Source of the DNA: Prescottella agglutinans
Lineage (GTDB): Bacteria; Actinomycetota; Actinomycetes; Mycobacteriales; Mycobacteriaceae
Direction: 5' to 3'
Length of the DNA: 64,000 nucleotides
NCBI RefSeq assembly: GCF_004011865.1
Contig: NZ_RKLP01000007.1
Span: 62,001-126,000 of the forward strand
The notes below the pieces were generated by a model, which worked only from the letters and a program-made list of their open reading frames with translations, made no database searches and was not told where the DNA came from. Numbering within the stretch: the first letter of the stretch is position 1; each line of letters opens with the position of its first letter. Shown here piece by piece: positions 8,648 to 17,116 of this stretch. The position numbers and the translations under genes were made by a program.

Positions 8648-9181
8648 ATGACGACGCGGGCATCGCTGGTCGAACAGGAACACGCACTGATGGAGTTGCT
8701 CGAGCAGCGCGTGCGCGACACGTTTGCCGCGGCCGCGGAGGCCGGGGTGCCCGCCGAGACGTTCGCCGACGTCGAGGCCATCGCCGATGCCATGTCCGCG
8801 GCGCTGCCCACCAGCCACGTGTACGACCAGATGGTGGGGCCGTTCTACGACACCGCGGGCCTGACCCGGTGGTGGCGGGTGAGCCGGCAGGCCGTCAGCA
8901 AGAAGGTCGCGACCAACGCGGTCATCGCGTGCCGGCTCGACGACGGCCAATGGGTGTACCCGACTTGGCAGTTCACCGACGGCGGTGCCGTGCATCCGGC
9001 GCTCGTCGAGGTGTGGCGGATCCTGCGCGCCGCCGCGGATCCGTGGACGGGCGCGCTGTGGCTGTGCACCCCGCAGGACGGGCTGGACGGCCGGTCCGCG
9101 GCGGACTGGCTCACCGGGGGCGGGCCGATCGACCCGGTCCGCACCGCCGCCCGCGCGGACGCGCAGCGGTGGGCTGCATGA
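8648..9181 (+). CDS. Xre/MbcA/ParS-family antitoxin
   Basis: 177 residues from ATG 8648, preceded by GAGAGGA at 7 nt spacing. A central helix-turn-helix reads LTRWWRVSRQAVSKKV. The C-terminal toxin-binding part (WTGALWLCTPQDGLDGRSAADWL) matches the DUF2384/MbcA pattern. The gene overlaps the RES toxin gene by ATGA, the normal antitoxin-first order. It should neutralise the NAD-degrading RES toxin by blocking its active site and repress the operon through the GTTGAC repeats upstream. Compared with the short ~115-aa MbcA type, this form has an extra N-terminal helical segment. Confidence 0.85.
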   Translation: MTTRASLVEQEHALMELLEQRVRDTFAAAAEAGVPAETFADVEAIADAMSAALPTSHVYDQMVGPFYDTAGLTRWWRVSRQAVSKKVATNAVIACRLDDGQWVYPTWQFTDGGAVHPALVEVWRILRAAADPWTGALWLCTPQDGLDGRSAADWLTGGGPIDPVRTAARADAQRWAA

Positions 9182-9798
9182 CCCGTGAGGTCGTCGCGCT
9201 CGGCTCGCCCGGGAACCGTTCCCTCGCAGGGTTTCCCACCTGGTCATTGACCACTCGCCGGGACCTGTGGCGTGGGCACAAGACCGGCAACGGGCCGTGG
9301 TGGTTCGCGTCGACCGGGCGGGGCCGATTCGATCTCGGCGAACCGCACGGCACCTGCTACGTCGCGTTCGACGAGCGGACCGCGATCCGGGAGACAGTCG
9401 GGGAGGTACTCGCCACCACCGGCGTGATCTCCCGTGAGTTCGCCGACGAGCGTGCGCTGTCCCGCCTGCGGATTCCCGCCCGCCGCACCCTGGCCGACAC
9501 CTGTGCCGAGGCGGCCGCCGACTACGGGCTCACCCGCGAACTGTGCACCGTCACCCCGTACGAGATCCCGCAGCAGTGGGCGACCGCGCTCGCCGGAACG
9601 TGCGACGGGCTGCGCTACCAGACCCGGTTCACCACGGGTACGGCTCCGAACGCGGCCGCGTTGTTCGACGCCGCCGGCGCGCGCGACGACTGGGCCGTCG
9701 ACGACAGCCCGGAGCCCTTCGCGTCCGCCGCGCGCCGCTGCGGGTTCACTGTCGGCGCGGTCCCGCGCACGGTGCGGATCGTCGAACCGCCGGCCTGA
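9178..9798 (+). CDS. RES-domain toxin (NAD+-degrading)
   Basis: 206 residues. The RES fold is visible: LWRGHK contributes the conserved Arg, then GRFDLGEPHGTCYVAFDERTAIRETVG (read as two pieces) gives the Gly-Tyr strand and the conserved Glu, with a later Ser-rich strand QTRFTTGTAPNAAALFDA. RES toxins degrade cytosolic NAD+ by phosphorolysis or hydrolysis and halt growth. The gene overlaps the cognate antitoxin gene by 4 bp. The product lacks signal peptides and membrane segments. The next gene is convergent with 26 bp between stops, so the operon is bicistronic. Confidence 0.85.
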   Translation: MTREVVALGSPGNRSLAGFPTWSLTTRRDLWRGHKTGNGPWWFASTGRGRFDLGEPHGTCYVAFDERTAIRETVGEVLATTGVISREFADERALSRLRIPARRTLADTCAEAAADYGLTRELCTVTPYEIPQQWATALAGTCDGLRYQTRFTTGTAPNAAALFDAAGARDDWAVDDSPEPFASAARRCGFTVGAVPRTVRIVEPPA

Positions 9799-9824
9799 TC
9801 GACCCGCTACCGCCGGAAATCGGG

Positions 9825-10235
9825 TCAGTCGACGACGGCGGTCGCCTCGAGTTCGACGAGCACGTCGGGCTCGAACAGGTAGTCCACGCCGATGAGCGAC
9901 GCCGGGGGCAGCGGCAGCGGGAGCCCGATCTCCTCGGCGACCTGTTCGACCCCGGCCATGAACTCGCCGATCTTCTCGGGCTGCCAGTCGGTGACGTAGA
10001 AGGTCAGCCGGAGGACGTCGTCGAAGGTCGCTCCCGCCCCGGCCAGTCCGGTCGCGGTGTTGCGCAGCGCCTGAGCGACCTGTCCCGCAAGATCGCCCGG
10101 GGCCACTGGGGTTCCGTCCGCGAGCCGCGCGATCTGACCGGCGACGTGGACGTGCCGGGTTCCGGTCCCGACGGCGACGTGGTGATAGGGGGCGGGCTGC
10201 GTCATGCCCTCGGGGGTGCAGTAGTGGACGGTCAT
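9825..10235 (-). CDS. RidA-family (YjgF/YER057c/UK114) protein
   Basis: 136 residues from ATG 10235 (GGAGACAACCC upstream). Characteristic segments are HHVAVGTGTRHVHVAGQIA, DLAGQVAQALRNTATGLAGAG, DDVLRLTFYVTDW and a C-terminal LIGVDYLFEPDVLVELEATAV. RidA-type proteins deaminate reactive enamine/imine intermediates; some subgroups have other roles. The usual catalytic Arg near the C-terminus (as in ..P.ARS..) is not obvious here (PASLIGVD), so it may belong to a non-canonical Rid subgroup. Transcribed divergently from an HxlR regulator, which probably controls it. Confidence 0.85.
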   Translation of the reverse strand: MTVHYCTPEGMTQPAPYHHVAVGTGTRHVHVAGQIARLADGTPVAPGDLAGQVAQALRNTATGLAGAGATFDDVLRLTFYVTDWQPEKIGEFMAGVEQVAEEIGLPLPLPPASLIGVDYLFEPDVLVELEATAVVD

Positions 10236-10265
10236 GGGTTGTCTCCTCGAATGACGAACGGCTCG

Positions 10266-10288
10266 GTATCCAATTGATACTTGGTATC
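10266..10288. promoter_or_regulatory. GTATC/GATAC half-sites, likely HxlR operator
   Basis: GTATC (10266-10270), GATAC (10276-10280) and GTATC (10284-10288) form overlapping dyads in the short divergent region between the RidA and HxlR genes. Position and symmetry fit a winged-helix dimer site. Confidence 0.6.
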
Positions 10289-10317
10289 CGCAGGTCACTT
10301 CAACGAGACTAGGTAGC

Positions 10318-10701
10318 GTGCGCGATACCTCCCTGCCCGCTCGAGGCGAACTGACCGTCACCCCGCCGCATCGAGAGTTGCTCGATCAGATCCTCGACAA
10401 GTGGTCGTTGGCGGTGCTGGGCGAACTGTGCGAGCGACCCAGCCGCTTCAACGATCTGCGCCGCGCGATCCCCACGGTGACGCAGAAGTCGTTGACCGCC
10501 ACCCTCCGTCGACTCGAACGCAACGGCATCGTCGAGCGCGAGGTTCTCCGGTCCCGCCCGGTAGCGGTCGAATACCGAATCACCCCGCTCGGCAAGACCC
10601 TCCGCCACCCCGTCGACGTCCTCGTCGGCTGGGCCGACGCGCACATGCCCGGGATCGAAGAGGCCCGCGCGCGCTTCGACGCCGAGTCCGAACCCGCCTG
10701 A
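10318..10701 (+). CDS. HxlR-family winged-helix transcriptional regulator
   Basis: 127 residues, GTG start. The HxlR pattern is clear: LLDQILDKWSLAVLGEL, RFNDLRRAIPTVTQKSLTATLRRLERNGIV (recognition helix and wing, read in two parts), and YRITPLGKTL. The family acts as dimeric repressors or activators that often sense reactive electrophiles through a Cys; a Cys is present in ELCERPSRF. It is divergent from the RidA-like gene with three GTATC-type half-sites between them, so autoregulation and control of RidA are likely. It is unlikely to control the alkyl sulfatase gene 116 bp downstream, which has its own ribosome site. Confidence 0.9.
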   Translation: MRDTSLPARGELTVTPPHRELLDQILDKWSLAVLGELCERPSRFNDLRRAIPTVTQKSLTATLRRLERNGIVEREVLRSRPVAVEYRITPLGKTLRHPVDVLVGWADAHMPGIEEARARFDAESEPA

Positions 10702-10817
10702 CGCAGACGGGCGTCGGCCGATTCACCCGGATCGGATGACGCTGGGACGGTTCCCGGGGTGCCACGCTGCGACAGCGTCCAGAAGTCGGCGCGGTGCGGA
10801 ACGGCGAGAGGGGAACG

Positions 10818-12713
10818 ATGACGAGTCAGTCGGATGTCACGGAGACGGTGCAGGCACAGCACGCGGACGCGCTGAAGACGCTCCCGTTCGACGAGAGCCA
10901 GGACTTCGCCGACGCGGAACGCGGCTTCGTCGCCGCGTTGGAACCGGGCGTCGTGAAGAACAGCGACGGTGACGTCGTGTGGGACAGTCGTTCGTTCGCG
11001 TTCCTCGACGAGGACTGCCCGGAGACGGTGCATCCGAGCCTGTGGCGGCAGTCGCGGCTGTGCGCGATGCAGGGCCTGTACGAGGTCGCCGACGGGATCT
11101 ACCAGATCCGCGGACTGGATCTGTCGAACATGACCCTGGTCGAGGGCGACACCGGTGTGATCGTGATCGATCCGCTGATCTCCGCGGAGACCGCGGCCGC
11201 CGGCCTGGCGCTGTACCGCGAGCACCGCGGCGACCGCCCGGTGACGGGCGTGATCTTCTCGCACTCGCACATCGACCACTTCGGCGGCGTCAAGGGCATC
11301 ACCACCGAAGAGGACGTCGCGGCGGGCCGCTGCCCGATCCTGGCCCCGGTCGGTTTCGTCGAGCACGCGGTGTCCGAGAACGTGTACGCCGGCACGGCGA
11401 TGGGCCGGCGGGCGGCCTACATGTACGGGGCGGCGCTGCCGCGCGGTCCGCTCGGCGCGGTCGGGGCGGGACTCGGCCCCACCACCTCGACCGGCATGCC
11501 GACCCTCATCACCCCCACCGTCGACGTCGACCACACCGGTCAGACCGAGACGATCGACGGCGTCCGCATCGAGTTCCAGATGACGCCCGGCACCGAGGCG
11601 CCGTCGGAGATGAATTTCTACTTCCCGGACCGGCGGGCCCTGTGCATGGCCGAGAACGCGACGCACACGCTGCACAACCTGCTCACGCTGCGGGGGGCGC
11701 TGGTGCGCGATCCGCACGTGTGGTCCAAGTACCTGACCGAGTCGATCAACCGGTACGCGTCGCGCTCGGACGTGCTGTTCGCCTCGCACCACTGGCCGAC
11801 GTGGGGGACCGAGCGGCTCACCGAGTTCCTGTCCGTCCAGCGCGACCTGTACGGGTACCTGCACGACCAGACCCTGCGGGCGATCAACCAGGGCGCCACC
11901 GGCATCGAGATCGCCGAGAGCATCGAACTGCCGCCGGCGGTGGCGCAGGCCTGGCACACGCACGGCTACTACGGCTCGGTCAGCCACAACGTCAAGGCCA
12001 TCTACCAGCGCTACATGGGGTGGTTCGACGGCAACCCGGCCACGCTGTGGGAGCACACACCGGTCGAGGCCGCCAAGCGGCACGTCGAGTTCATGGGCGG
12101 CGCGGACGAGGTCCTGGCGAAGGCGCGGAAGTCGTACGAGGACGGCGATTTCCGCTGGGTCGCGCAGGTGCTCAACTACGTGATCTTCGCCGAACCCGGC
12201 AACGCCGAGGCGAAGGCGCTGCAGGCGGACACCCTCGAACAGATGGGCTTCGGCTCGGAGAACGGGACGTGGCGCAACTTCTTCCTCATGGGTGCCTACG
12301 AACTCCGCAACGGGCCGGTGGGGACGCCGACGGTGACCGCCTCCCCGGACATCGCCGGTGCCCTGTCGGTGGAGCAGGTGTTCGACGCGATCGCGCTGCG
12401 GATCGACGGACCCCGCGCGTGGGACGCCGACATCACGATCGACTGGCGCATTACCGACGAGGGCATCGACCACCGCACCAGCCTGCGGAACGGCCTGCTG
12501 GTGCACTTCGACCTCGCGGGCGAGGCATCCACACCCGATGCGCGGCTGACCCTGTCCCGCCAGGACCTCATCGCGGCCGTGGTCGGCGGCGCGGACGTGG
12601 CGGGCATGATCGCCGCCGGCAGGATCACCGCGGAGGGCGATGTCGGCAAGCTGACCGAACTGATCGGCTACCTGGACTCGCCGGACCCGGACTTCGCCAT
12701 CGTCACGCCGTGA
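10818..12713 (+). CDS. Alkyl/aryl sulfatase, metallo-beta-lactamase fold (SdsA1/BDS1-like)
   Basis: 631 residues from ATG 10818 (GAGAGGGGAACG upstream). The zinc-binding motif HSHIDHFGG (HxHxDH) lies in the N-terminal metallo-hydrolase domain, followed by TPGTEAPSEMNFYFP and LCMAENATHTLHNL. These are characteristic of linear alkyl-sulfatases, which release inorganic sulfate from detergents such as SDS. A helical dimerisation domain follows (about 390-500), then a C-terminal SCP2-like domain (about 510-631). The length matches the family. There is no convincing signal peptide, so a cytoplasmic location is likely. It could give surfactant tolerance or sulfur scavenging. Confidence 0.9.
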   Translation: MTSQSDVTETVQAQHADALKTLPFDESQDFADAERGFVAALEPGVVKNSDGDVVWDSRSFAFLDEDCPETVHPSLWRQSRLCAMQGLYEVADGIYQIRGLDLSNMTLVEGDTGVIVIDPLISAETAAAGLALYREHRGDRPVTGVIFSHSHIDHFGGVKGITTEEDVAAGRCPILAPVGFVEHAVSENVYAGTAMGRRAAYMYGAALPRGPLGAVGAGLGPTTSTGMPTLITPTVDVDHTGQTETIDGVRIEFQMTPGTEAPSEMNFYFPDRRALCMAENATHTLHNLLTLRGALVRDPHVWSKYLTESINRYASRSDVLFASHHWPTWGTERLTEFLSVQRDLYGYLHDQTLRAINQGATGIEIAESIELPPAVAQAWHTHGYYGSVSHNVKAIYQRYMGWFDGNPATLWEHTPVEAAKRHVEFMGGADEVLAKARKSYEDGDFRWVAQVLNYVIFAEPGNAEAKALQADTLEQMGFGSENGTWRNFFLMGAYELRNGPVGTPTVTASPDIAGALSVEQVFDAIALRIDGPRAWDADITIDWRITDEGIDHRTSLRNGLLVHFDLAGEASTPDARLTLSRQDLIAAVVGGADVAGMIAAGRITAEGDVGKLTELIGYLDSPDPDFAIVTP

Positions 12714-12752
12714 CGTCGTGAATCGGCGCGGTGACGTGGTTCGGTGCGACGA

Positions 12753-13601
12753 CTATTGCTCGCGCGTCGGCCCACCCACCGCGCCGTACACGTGCCGGGT
12801 GCCGATCGGCACGATCAGCGGACGGTCGGAGACGGGGTCGTCGATGACCGCGGCCTCGAGCCCGAACACCTCGTCGAGCAGTTCCGAGGAGATGACGTCC
12901 TGCGGCCTGCCCGACGCGACGATCCGGCCCTGCGACATCACGATCAGGTGGTCGCTGTAGCGGACCGCGAGGTTGAGGTCGTGCAGCACCATGATCACGG
13001 TACGGCCCATCTCCTCGTGCATGCGGTCGACGAGGTCGAGCACCTCCACCGAGTGGGACAGGTCCAGGTAGGTGGTCGGCTCGTCGAGCAGCAGGATGTC
13101 GGTGCCCTGGGCGAGCGCCATCGAGATCCAGGCGCGCTGCCGCTGCCCGCCCGAGAGCTGGTCGACCGGACGGTCCGCCAGGTCCGCGACGCCGGTCAGC
13201 GCGAGTGCCCGGGCGACCTCGCCCTCGTCGTCCGACGACCACTGCCGGATCCACGACTGGTGCGGGTGCCGGCCGCGGGCCACCAGGTCGGCGACCGTGA
13301 GCCCCTCGGGGGCGACCGGGGACTGCGGCAGCATGCCGAGCGTCCGCGCGACCTCCTTGGTGCGCATCGTGCTGATCGCCTTGCCGTCGAGCAGGACGGT
13401 ACCGGTGCGCGGCTTGAGCAGGCGGCCGAGGGCGCGGAGCATCGTCGACTTGCCGCAGCCGTTGGGGCCGATGACCGTGGTGATGACGCCGGTGGGGATC
13501 TCGACGTCCAGTCCCTCGACGATCACCCGGTCGCCGTAGCCGAGGGTCAGGTTCTCGGCGACGAGGCGCGGCGCGGGGACGGAGTGAGCCGTGGTGGTCA
13601 T
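12753..13601 (-). CDS. Iron-siderophore ABC transporter ATP-binding protein (FepC/FecE-like)
   Basis: 282 residues from ATG 13601. It has Walker A GPNGCGKST, signature LSGGQRQRAW, Walker B ILLLDEPTTYLDL and the H-loop VLHDLNLAVRY. The region between Walker A and the signature (GMLPQSPVAPEGLTVADLVARGRHPHQ) is typical of FecE/FepC importers. It overlaps the upstream permease by 4 bp (ATGA), making a three-gene operon of two permeases and one ATPase. No substrate-binding lipoprotein gene is in the operon and must be encoded elsewhere. Probable IdeR control through the box at 16230-16248. Confidence 0.93.
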   Translation of the reverse strand: MTTTAHSVPAPRLVAENLTLGYGDRVIVEGLDVEIPTGVITTVIGPNGCGKSTMLRALGRLLKPRTGTVLLDGKAISTMRTKEVARTLGMLPQSPVAPEGLTVADLVARGRHPHQSWIRQWSSDDEGEVARALALTGVADLADRPVDQLSGGQRQRAWISMALAQGTDILLLDEPTTYLDLSHSVEVLDLVDRMHEEMGRTVIMVLHDLNLAVRYSDHLIVMSQGRIVASGRPQDVISSELLDEVFGLEAAVIDDPVSDRPLIVPIGTRHVYGAVGGPTREQ

Positions 13602-14713
13602 GCCGAGACCTTCCGGTTGTTGCGGACGAGCAGGTACAGGAGGAACGGGCCGCCGAGCGCCGACGTCACGATGCCGACGGGCAGTTCGACGGGCAGGATC
13701 GTGCGGGCGATGATGTCGCTGCCGACGACCAGCACGGCGCCGGTGAGGCCGGACGCGATGATCGGTGGGCCCGCCGAGCGGACCAGGCGCATCGCGACCT
13801 GCGGCGCCGCGAGCGCGACGAACCCGACCGGGCCGGCCGCCGCGGTGGCGACCGCGGCCAGGATCACCGACGCGAGCAGCATCTTGGCCTGCGCGGACTG
13901 CTGCCGCACGCCCAGCGAGCGGGCGTTGTCGTCGCCCAGGCGCAATGCGCCGAGCGTGAACGTCGAGACGACCGCCCAGCCGCCGATGATCACCAGTGCG
14001 ATCGCCACCGGCCACACCTGGGTCCAGCCGGCACCGTTGAGCGAGCCGTTGAGCCACACCTTGGCGCGGGAGACGTCGTTGATGTCGGCGGAGATCAGCA
14101 GCCACCCGGTGACCGCGATCAGCATGGCGTTGATGCCGATGCCGATGAGGATCAGCCGGTAGCCCTCGACCCCCTTGCGCCACGCGAGCATGTAGATCAC
14201 CGCCGCGGTCAGCAGACCGCCGCACAGCGCGGCCAGGGGGATGCCGAGCGTGGCGAGCAGCCCGACGAACGACCCGCCTCCGCCGAGCACGATCAGGGCG
14301 ACCGCGGCGGCGCTCGCGCCGGAGGTGATGCCGAGGATGTCGGGGCTGGCGAGCGCGTTGCGGGCGATCGACTGCGTGATCGCGCCGGAGATGCCGAGCG
14401 CGACGCCGATCAGGACGGCGGTCAGCGCGCGCGGCAGTCGCAGGTCCATCACGATGAACCGCTGCACCTTCGATCCGCCGCCGAAGAGCACGTTGGTGAC
14501 CTCGGGGACGGACAGCGGGAAGTCGCCGCGGCCGATGCCCACGCACACCAGCACGAACAGGGCCACCGCCAGCACGACGTTGACGACGATCATGTGCGGC
14601 CGCAGCACCAGCGAGACCGGGCCGACGCGGAACCCCGGCCGCGACGGCACCTTCGTGGGGTCACCGTGCTCGACGGCGGCGGCCGGGTCAGTGGTGGGTT
14701 CGAGGACGCTCAC
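13598..14713 (-). CDS. FecCD-family iron-siderophore permease (second subunit)
   Basis: 371 residues, GTG start at 14713 overlapping the preceding permease stop. About nine hydrophobic segments follow a ~45-residue cytoplasmic head. Family hallmarks include LRLPRALTAVLIGVALGISG, NALASPDILGITSGA, AGPVGFVALAAPQVAMRLV and a C-terminal LPVGIVTSALGGPFLLYLL. It pairs with the RDD-fused permease to form the membrane channel energised by the ATPase encoded downstream. Cargo is probably a ferric siderophore; the type cannot be read from the permease. Confidence 0.93.
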   Translation of the reverse strand: MSVLEPTTDPAAAVEHGDPTKVPSRPGFRVGPVSLVLRPHMIVVNVVLAVALFVLVCVGIGRGDFPLSVPEVTNVLFGGGSKVQRFIVMDLRLPRALTAVLIGVALGISGAITQSIARNALASPDILGITSGASAAAVALIVLGGGGSFVGLLATLGIPLAALCGGLLTAAVIYMLAWRKGVEGYRLILIGIGINAMLIAVTGWLLISADINDVSRAKVWLNGSLNGAGWTQVWPVAIALVIIGGWAVVSTFTLGALRLGDDNARSLGVRQQSAQAKMLLASVILAAVATAAAGPVGFVALAAPQVAMRLVRSAGPPIIASGLTGAVLVVGSDIIARTILPVELPVGIVTSALGGPFLLYLLVRNNRKVSA

Positions 14714-16185
14714 AGGCTGGCCAGCTTCCTGCGCCGGACCAGCGCGATGAAGAACGGGGCACCGAAGACGGCCAACACGATGCCGACCTGCAGTTCGCCC
14801 GGTCGCACGACCACGCGGCCGATGACGTCGGCCATCACCAGCATGAGGCCGCCGAGCAGACCCGCGTACGGGACCAGCCAGCGGTAGTCGGGGCCGGTGA
14901 TCGCGCGGGCGACGTGCGGGACGACCAGGCCGATGAACGCGATCGGTCCGCACGCGGCGGTGGCGGCGCCGGTGAGCAGGGTGATCGCGACGATGCCGAT
15001 GGTGCGCGACAGCGCGACGTTGGTGCCGAGCGACCGGGCGACGTCCTCGCCGAGGCTGATGACGTTGAGGCTCGGGGTGCTGGCGAGCGCGATGAGCAGG
15101 CCGACGATCAGGAAGGGCAGCACCTGCCAGAAGATGTCGAACCCGCGGCCGGCCACCGAGCCGACGACCCAGAACCGGTAGCCGTCGAGGCTGGTCTGGT
15201 CGAGGAGCACGACGGCGTTGGTCATCGCCTGCAGGAAGAACGCCACGGCCGCGCCGGCGAGGGCGAGGCTGAGCGGGCCGGCTTTGCCGTTGCCGATGGA
15301 GGACAGGCCGAACACGGTGATCGAGGCGAGCGCGGATCCGGCGAACGCGAACCACAGGTACTCGCTCGGCGCGGTGAGGCCGAGCGTGTAGATCGCGAGC
15401 ACGACCAGGAACGCCGCACCCGCGTTGAGGCCGAGCAGTCCGGCGTCGGCGAGCGGGTTGCGGGTGTGGCCCTGGATGAGGGCGCCCGCGACGCCGAGCG
15501 CGATGCCGACGACCAGGCCGAGGAGGGTGCGGGGGATGCGCAGGGAGCGCACGATGATGTCGGTCTCGCTGCCTGTCGCCTGGAACAGCGCGTGGAAGAT
15601 CTCGTCGAAGGACAGCGGGCGGGCACCGACGGCGATGCTCGCGAACAGCACGAGGGCGAGCAGCGCGGTGAGCGCCGCGAGCCCCAGGAGCCGGCGGCGA
15701 CGAACCGCCGCGAGTGACGTGTCCGGGGCGATCGGTTCGAATCCGTCTGCGCGGGCGGTGGATTCGCGGACCACCTCGGTACCGCGGTCCCACCAGCGGC
15801 GCAGCGCCCGGCGGACGCCGATCGGCGCACCCGTCTGCGCGTCGCGGGTGACGAGACCGAACCAGCCCTTGCCGACGGTAGTGCCGGCGTTGCCCTCGCG
15901 GAAGCCCCGGTTCCAGACGAACAGTGCGATCGCGACCGCGACCGCCGCGCCGCCGAACACGGCGCGGTCGGCCTCGCCGCCGCCGTTCGCGTCGGCGAGG
16001 GAGTCGACCAGGTACCAGCCGATCACGAGGGGGATCGCGATCACACCGAGATCGACGAGGTTCGACAGCGCCCGCAGATGCCAGGGGGCGGGGCCCTCCG
16101 GGACGACCTCCTTCGCGAAATCGTCGGGCACGCGGTGGTGCCTCGACGCGTCCGGATTCGAGTCCGGGAGGCGGGTCGTCGTCAC
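14710..16185 (-). CDS. RDD-domain + FecCD permease fusion
   Basis: 491 residues from GTG 16185, chosen over ATG 16212 because AGGAG lies at proper spacing before it. Residues ~35-150 form a separate membrane unit with RDD-family features (HLRALSNLVDLGVIAIPLVIGW, AGTTVGKGWFGLVTRD, APIGVRRALRRWWD). Residues ~165-491 are a full FecCD permease (RIPRTLLGLVVGIALGVAG, NPLADAGLLGLNAGA, CGPIAFIGLVVPHVAR). FecCD proteins normally have ~330-350 residues with no such head. RDD proteins are of uncertain role, with some linked to ion or solute transport, so the fusion is unusual. First gene of the three-gene importer operon. Confidence 0.9.
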   Translation of the reverse strand: MTTTRLPDSNPDASRHHRVPDDFAKEVVPEGPAPWHLRALSNLVDLGVIAIPLVIGWYLVDSLADANGGGEADRAVFGGAAVAVAIALFVWNRGFREGNAGTTVGKGWFGLVTRDAQTGAPIGVRRALRRWWDRGTEVVRESTARADGFEPIAPDTSLAAVRRRRLLGLAALTALLALVLFASIAVGARPLSFDEIFHALFQATGSETDIIVRSLRIPRTLLGLVVGIALGVAGALIQGHTRNPLADAGLLGLNAGAAFLVVLAIYTLGLTAPSEYLWFAFAGSALASITVFGLSSIGNGKAGPLSLALAGAAVAFFLQAMTNAVVLLDQTSLDGYRFWVVGSVAGRGFDIFWQVLPFLIVGLLIALASTPSLNVISLGEDVARSLGTNVALSRTIGIVAITLLTGAATAACGPIAFIGLVVPHVARAITGPDYRWLVPYAGLLGGLMLVMADVIGRVVVRPGELQVGIVLAVFGAPFFIALVRRRKLASL

Positions 16186-16229
16186 GGCTGGGGTGCTCCT
16201 AGGAAAAGCCATTGCTGTCTCGCGTCAGG

Positions 16230-16248
16230 TTACGGAAGCCTAACCGAA
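16230..16248 (-). promoter_or_regulatory. IdeR/DtxR-type iron box ahead of the importer operon
   Basis: The minus-strand 19-mer TTCGGTTAGGCTTCCGTAA matches the IdeR consensus TTAGGTTAGGCTAACCTAA at 15 of 19 positions. It lies 45-63 bp upstream of the importer start codon, so iron-replete repression is expected. Confidence 0.7.
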
Positions 16249-16300
16249 GATGCGACGGCGGGATCCGTTGTGCGGCACGAGTGGACGCGTTGATGGTCGA

Positions 16301-16319
16301 TATGGTTAGGCTAGCCTAA
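16301..16319 (+). promoter_or_regulatory. IdeR/DtxR-type iron box ahead of the 16363 gene
   Basis: TATGGTTAGGCTAGCCTAA has the perfect palindrome TTAGGCTAGCCTAA at its core and matches the IdeR consensus at about 16 of 19 positions. A further half-site, CAGGCTAGG, follows at 16324-16332. It sits ~45 bp upstream of the divergent gene. Confidence 0.8.
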
Positions 16320-16362
16320 AAGTCAGGCTAGGTGATCGACGCTCGATGGAGGCATGGTGTCC

Positions 16363-17100
16363 GTGAACACGCAGGCTCAGTTCGGTACGTCCCAGGGCGC
16401 GGCGCTCGCGGAATCCTGTACCCGACTGCGCAGCATCTCGCCGGACTACCCGAGGGTGTACGCCGTCGCAGTGATGTCCGAGCAGGGCAAGCGCAGGTGG
16501 TGGCCGATCGCGGCGTGCGCCCGCGCCGAGGAGTCCCCGGCCGACCTGCCGAAGGATCGCGTCGGGCAGATGTACGCGCACATGCTCGCGGACCTGCACT
16601 CCCCGCGCGGTGCCGCGATCCAGGTGGCGGCCGCACTGGTGCACGCGGTCGTCGGCCGCGTGTCGGCGCTGGTCGTCCTCGAGGGGCGGGCCTGGGATCC
16701 CGGCGTGGACAACCTCTGGGTCCACATGGACAACGACTGCGGGATCGATTGGGCGGGCGTCGTCGACGACACGCTGCGTGTGTTGCCGGACGACCCGCTC
16801 GCCGGCTCCCGGGGCGTCGTCACCCTGCCCTGTGAGCGGGCGCTGCTGGTGTGGACCGTGCACCGGTGCCTCACCTCGCTCGCGGCTATCCGTCACGCGC
16901 TGGACGCGACGGCGCCCGTCGACGCCCCGCGGTTCGCGGGCCTCGTCGCCGACGCCGTCCTCGGCGCCGCGACGCACGTGCCGATCCGCGTGGGGTCGTC
17001 GCGCGCGGTGGCCGCGCGCCGGGGGCAGGGGCTGCTCGACGCCTTCGAGGCGGCCGGGGTGCCGGTCCGGGCCCGGGCGGCCCTCGCGACGGCGTGCTGA
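16363..17100 (+). CDS. Iron-regulated protein of unknown function (possible siderophore-iron release factor)
   Basis: 245 residues from GTG 16363, which has GGAGG at normal spacing; ATG 16354 is in frame but too close to it. I do not recognise a named family with confidence. The chain is soluble with no signal peptide. Its layout, VYAVAVMSEQGKRRWWPIAAC early, QVAAALVHAVVGRVSALVVLEGRAW in the middle (split) and a helical C-terminus, recalls FhuF/IucA-C-terminal-like proteins that free iron from siderophores. The Cys-rich [2Fe-2S] end of FhuF is absent. An excellent IdeR box lies upstream and the divergent operon is a siderophore importer, so a role in iron acquisition is a good inference; the reaction is unknown. 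Confidence 0.7.
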   Translation: MNTQAQFGTSQGAALAESCTRLRSISPDYPRVYAVAVMSEQGKRRWWPIAACARAEESPADLPKDRVGQMYAHMLADLHSPRGAAIQVAAALVHAVVGRVSALVVLEGRAWDPGVDNLWVHMDNDCGIDWAGVVDDTLRVLPDDPLAGSRGVVTLPCERALLVWTVHRCLTSLAAIRHALDATAPVDAPRFAGLVADAVLGAATHVPIRVGSSRAVAARRGQGLLDAFEAAGVPVRARAALATAC

Positions 17101-17116
17101 CGAAGGGGTTGCCGAA

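Noticed and set aside
5854-8811. 985-codon minus-strand frame
   Set aside because: Antisense to the aminoacyl-PG synthase. GC-rich third-position artefact with no recognisable domain.
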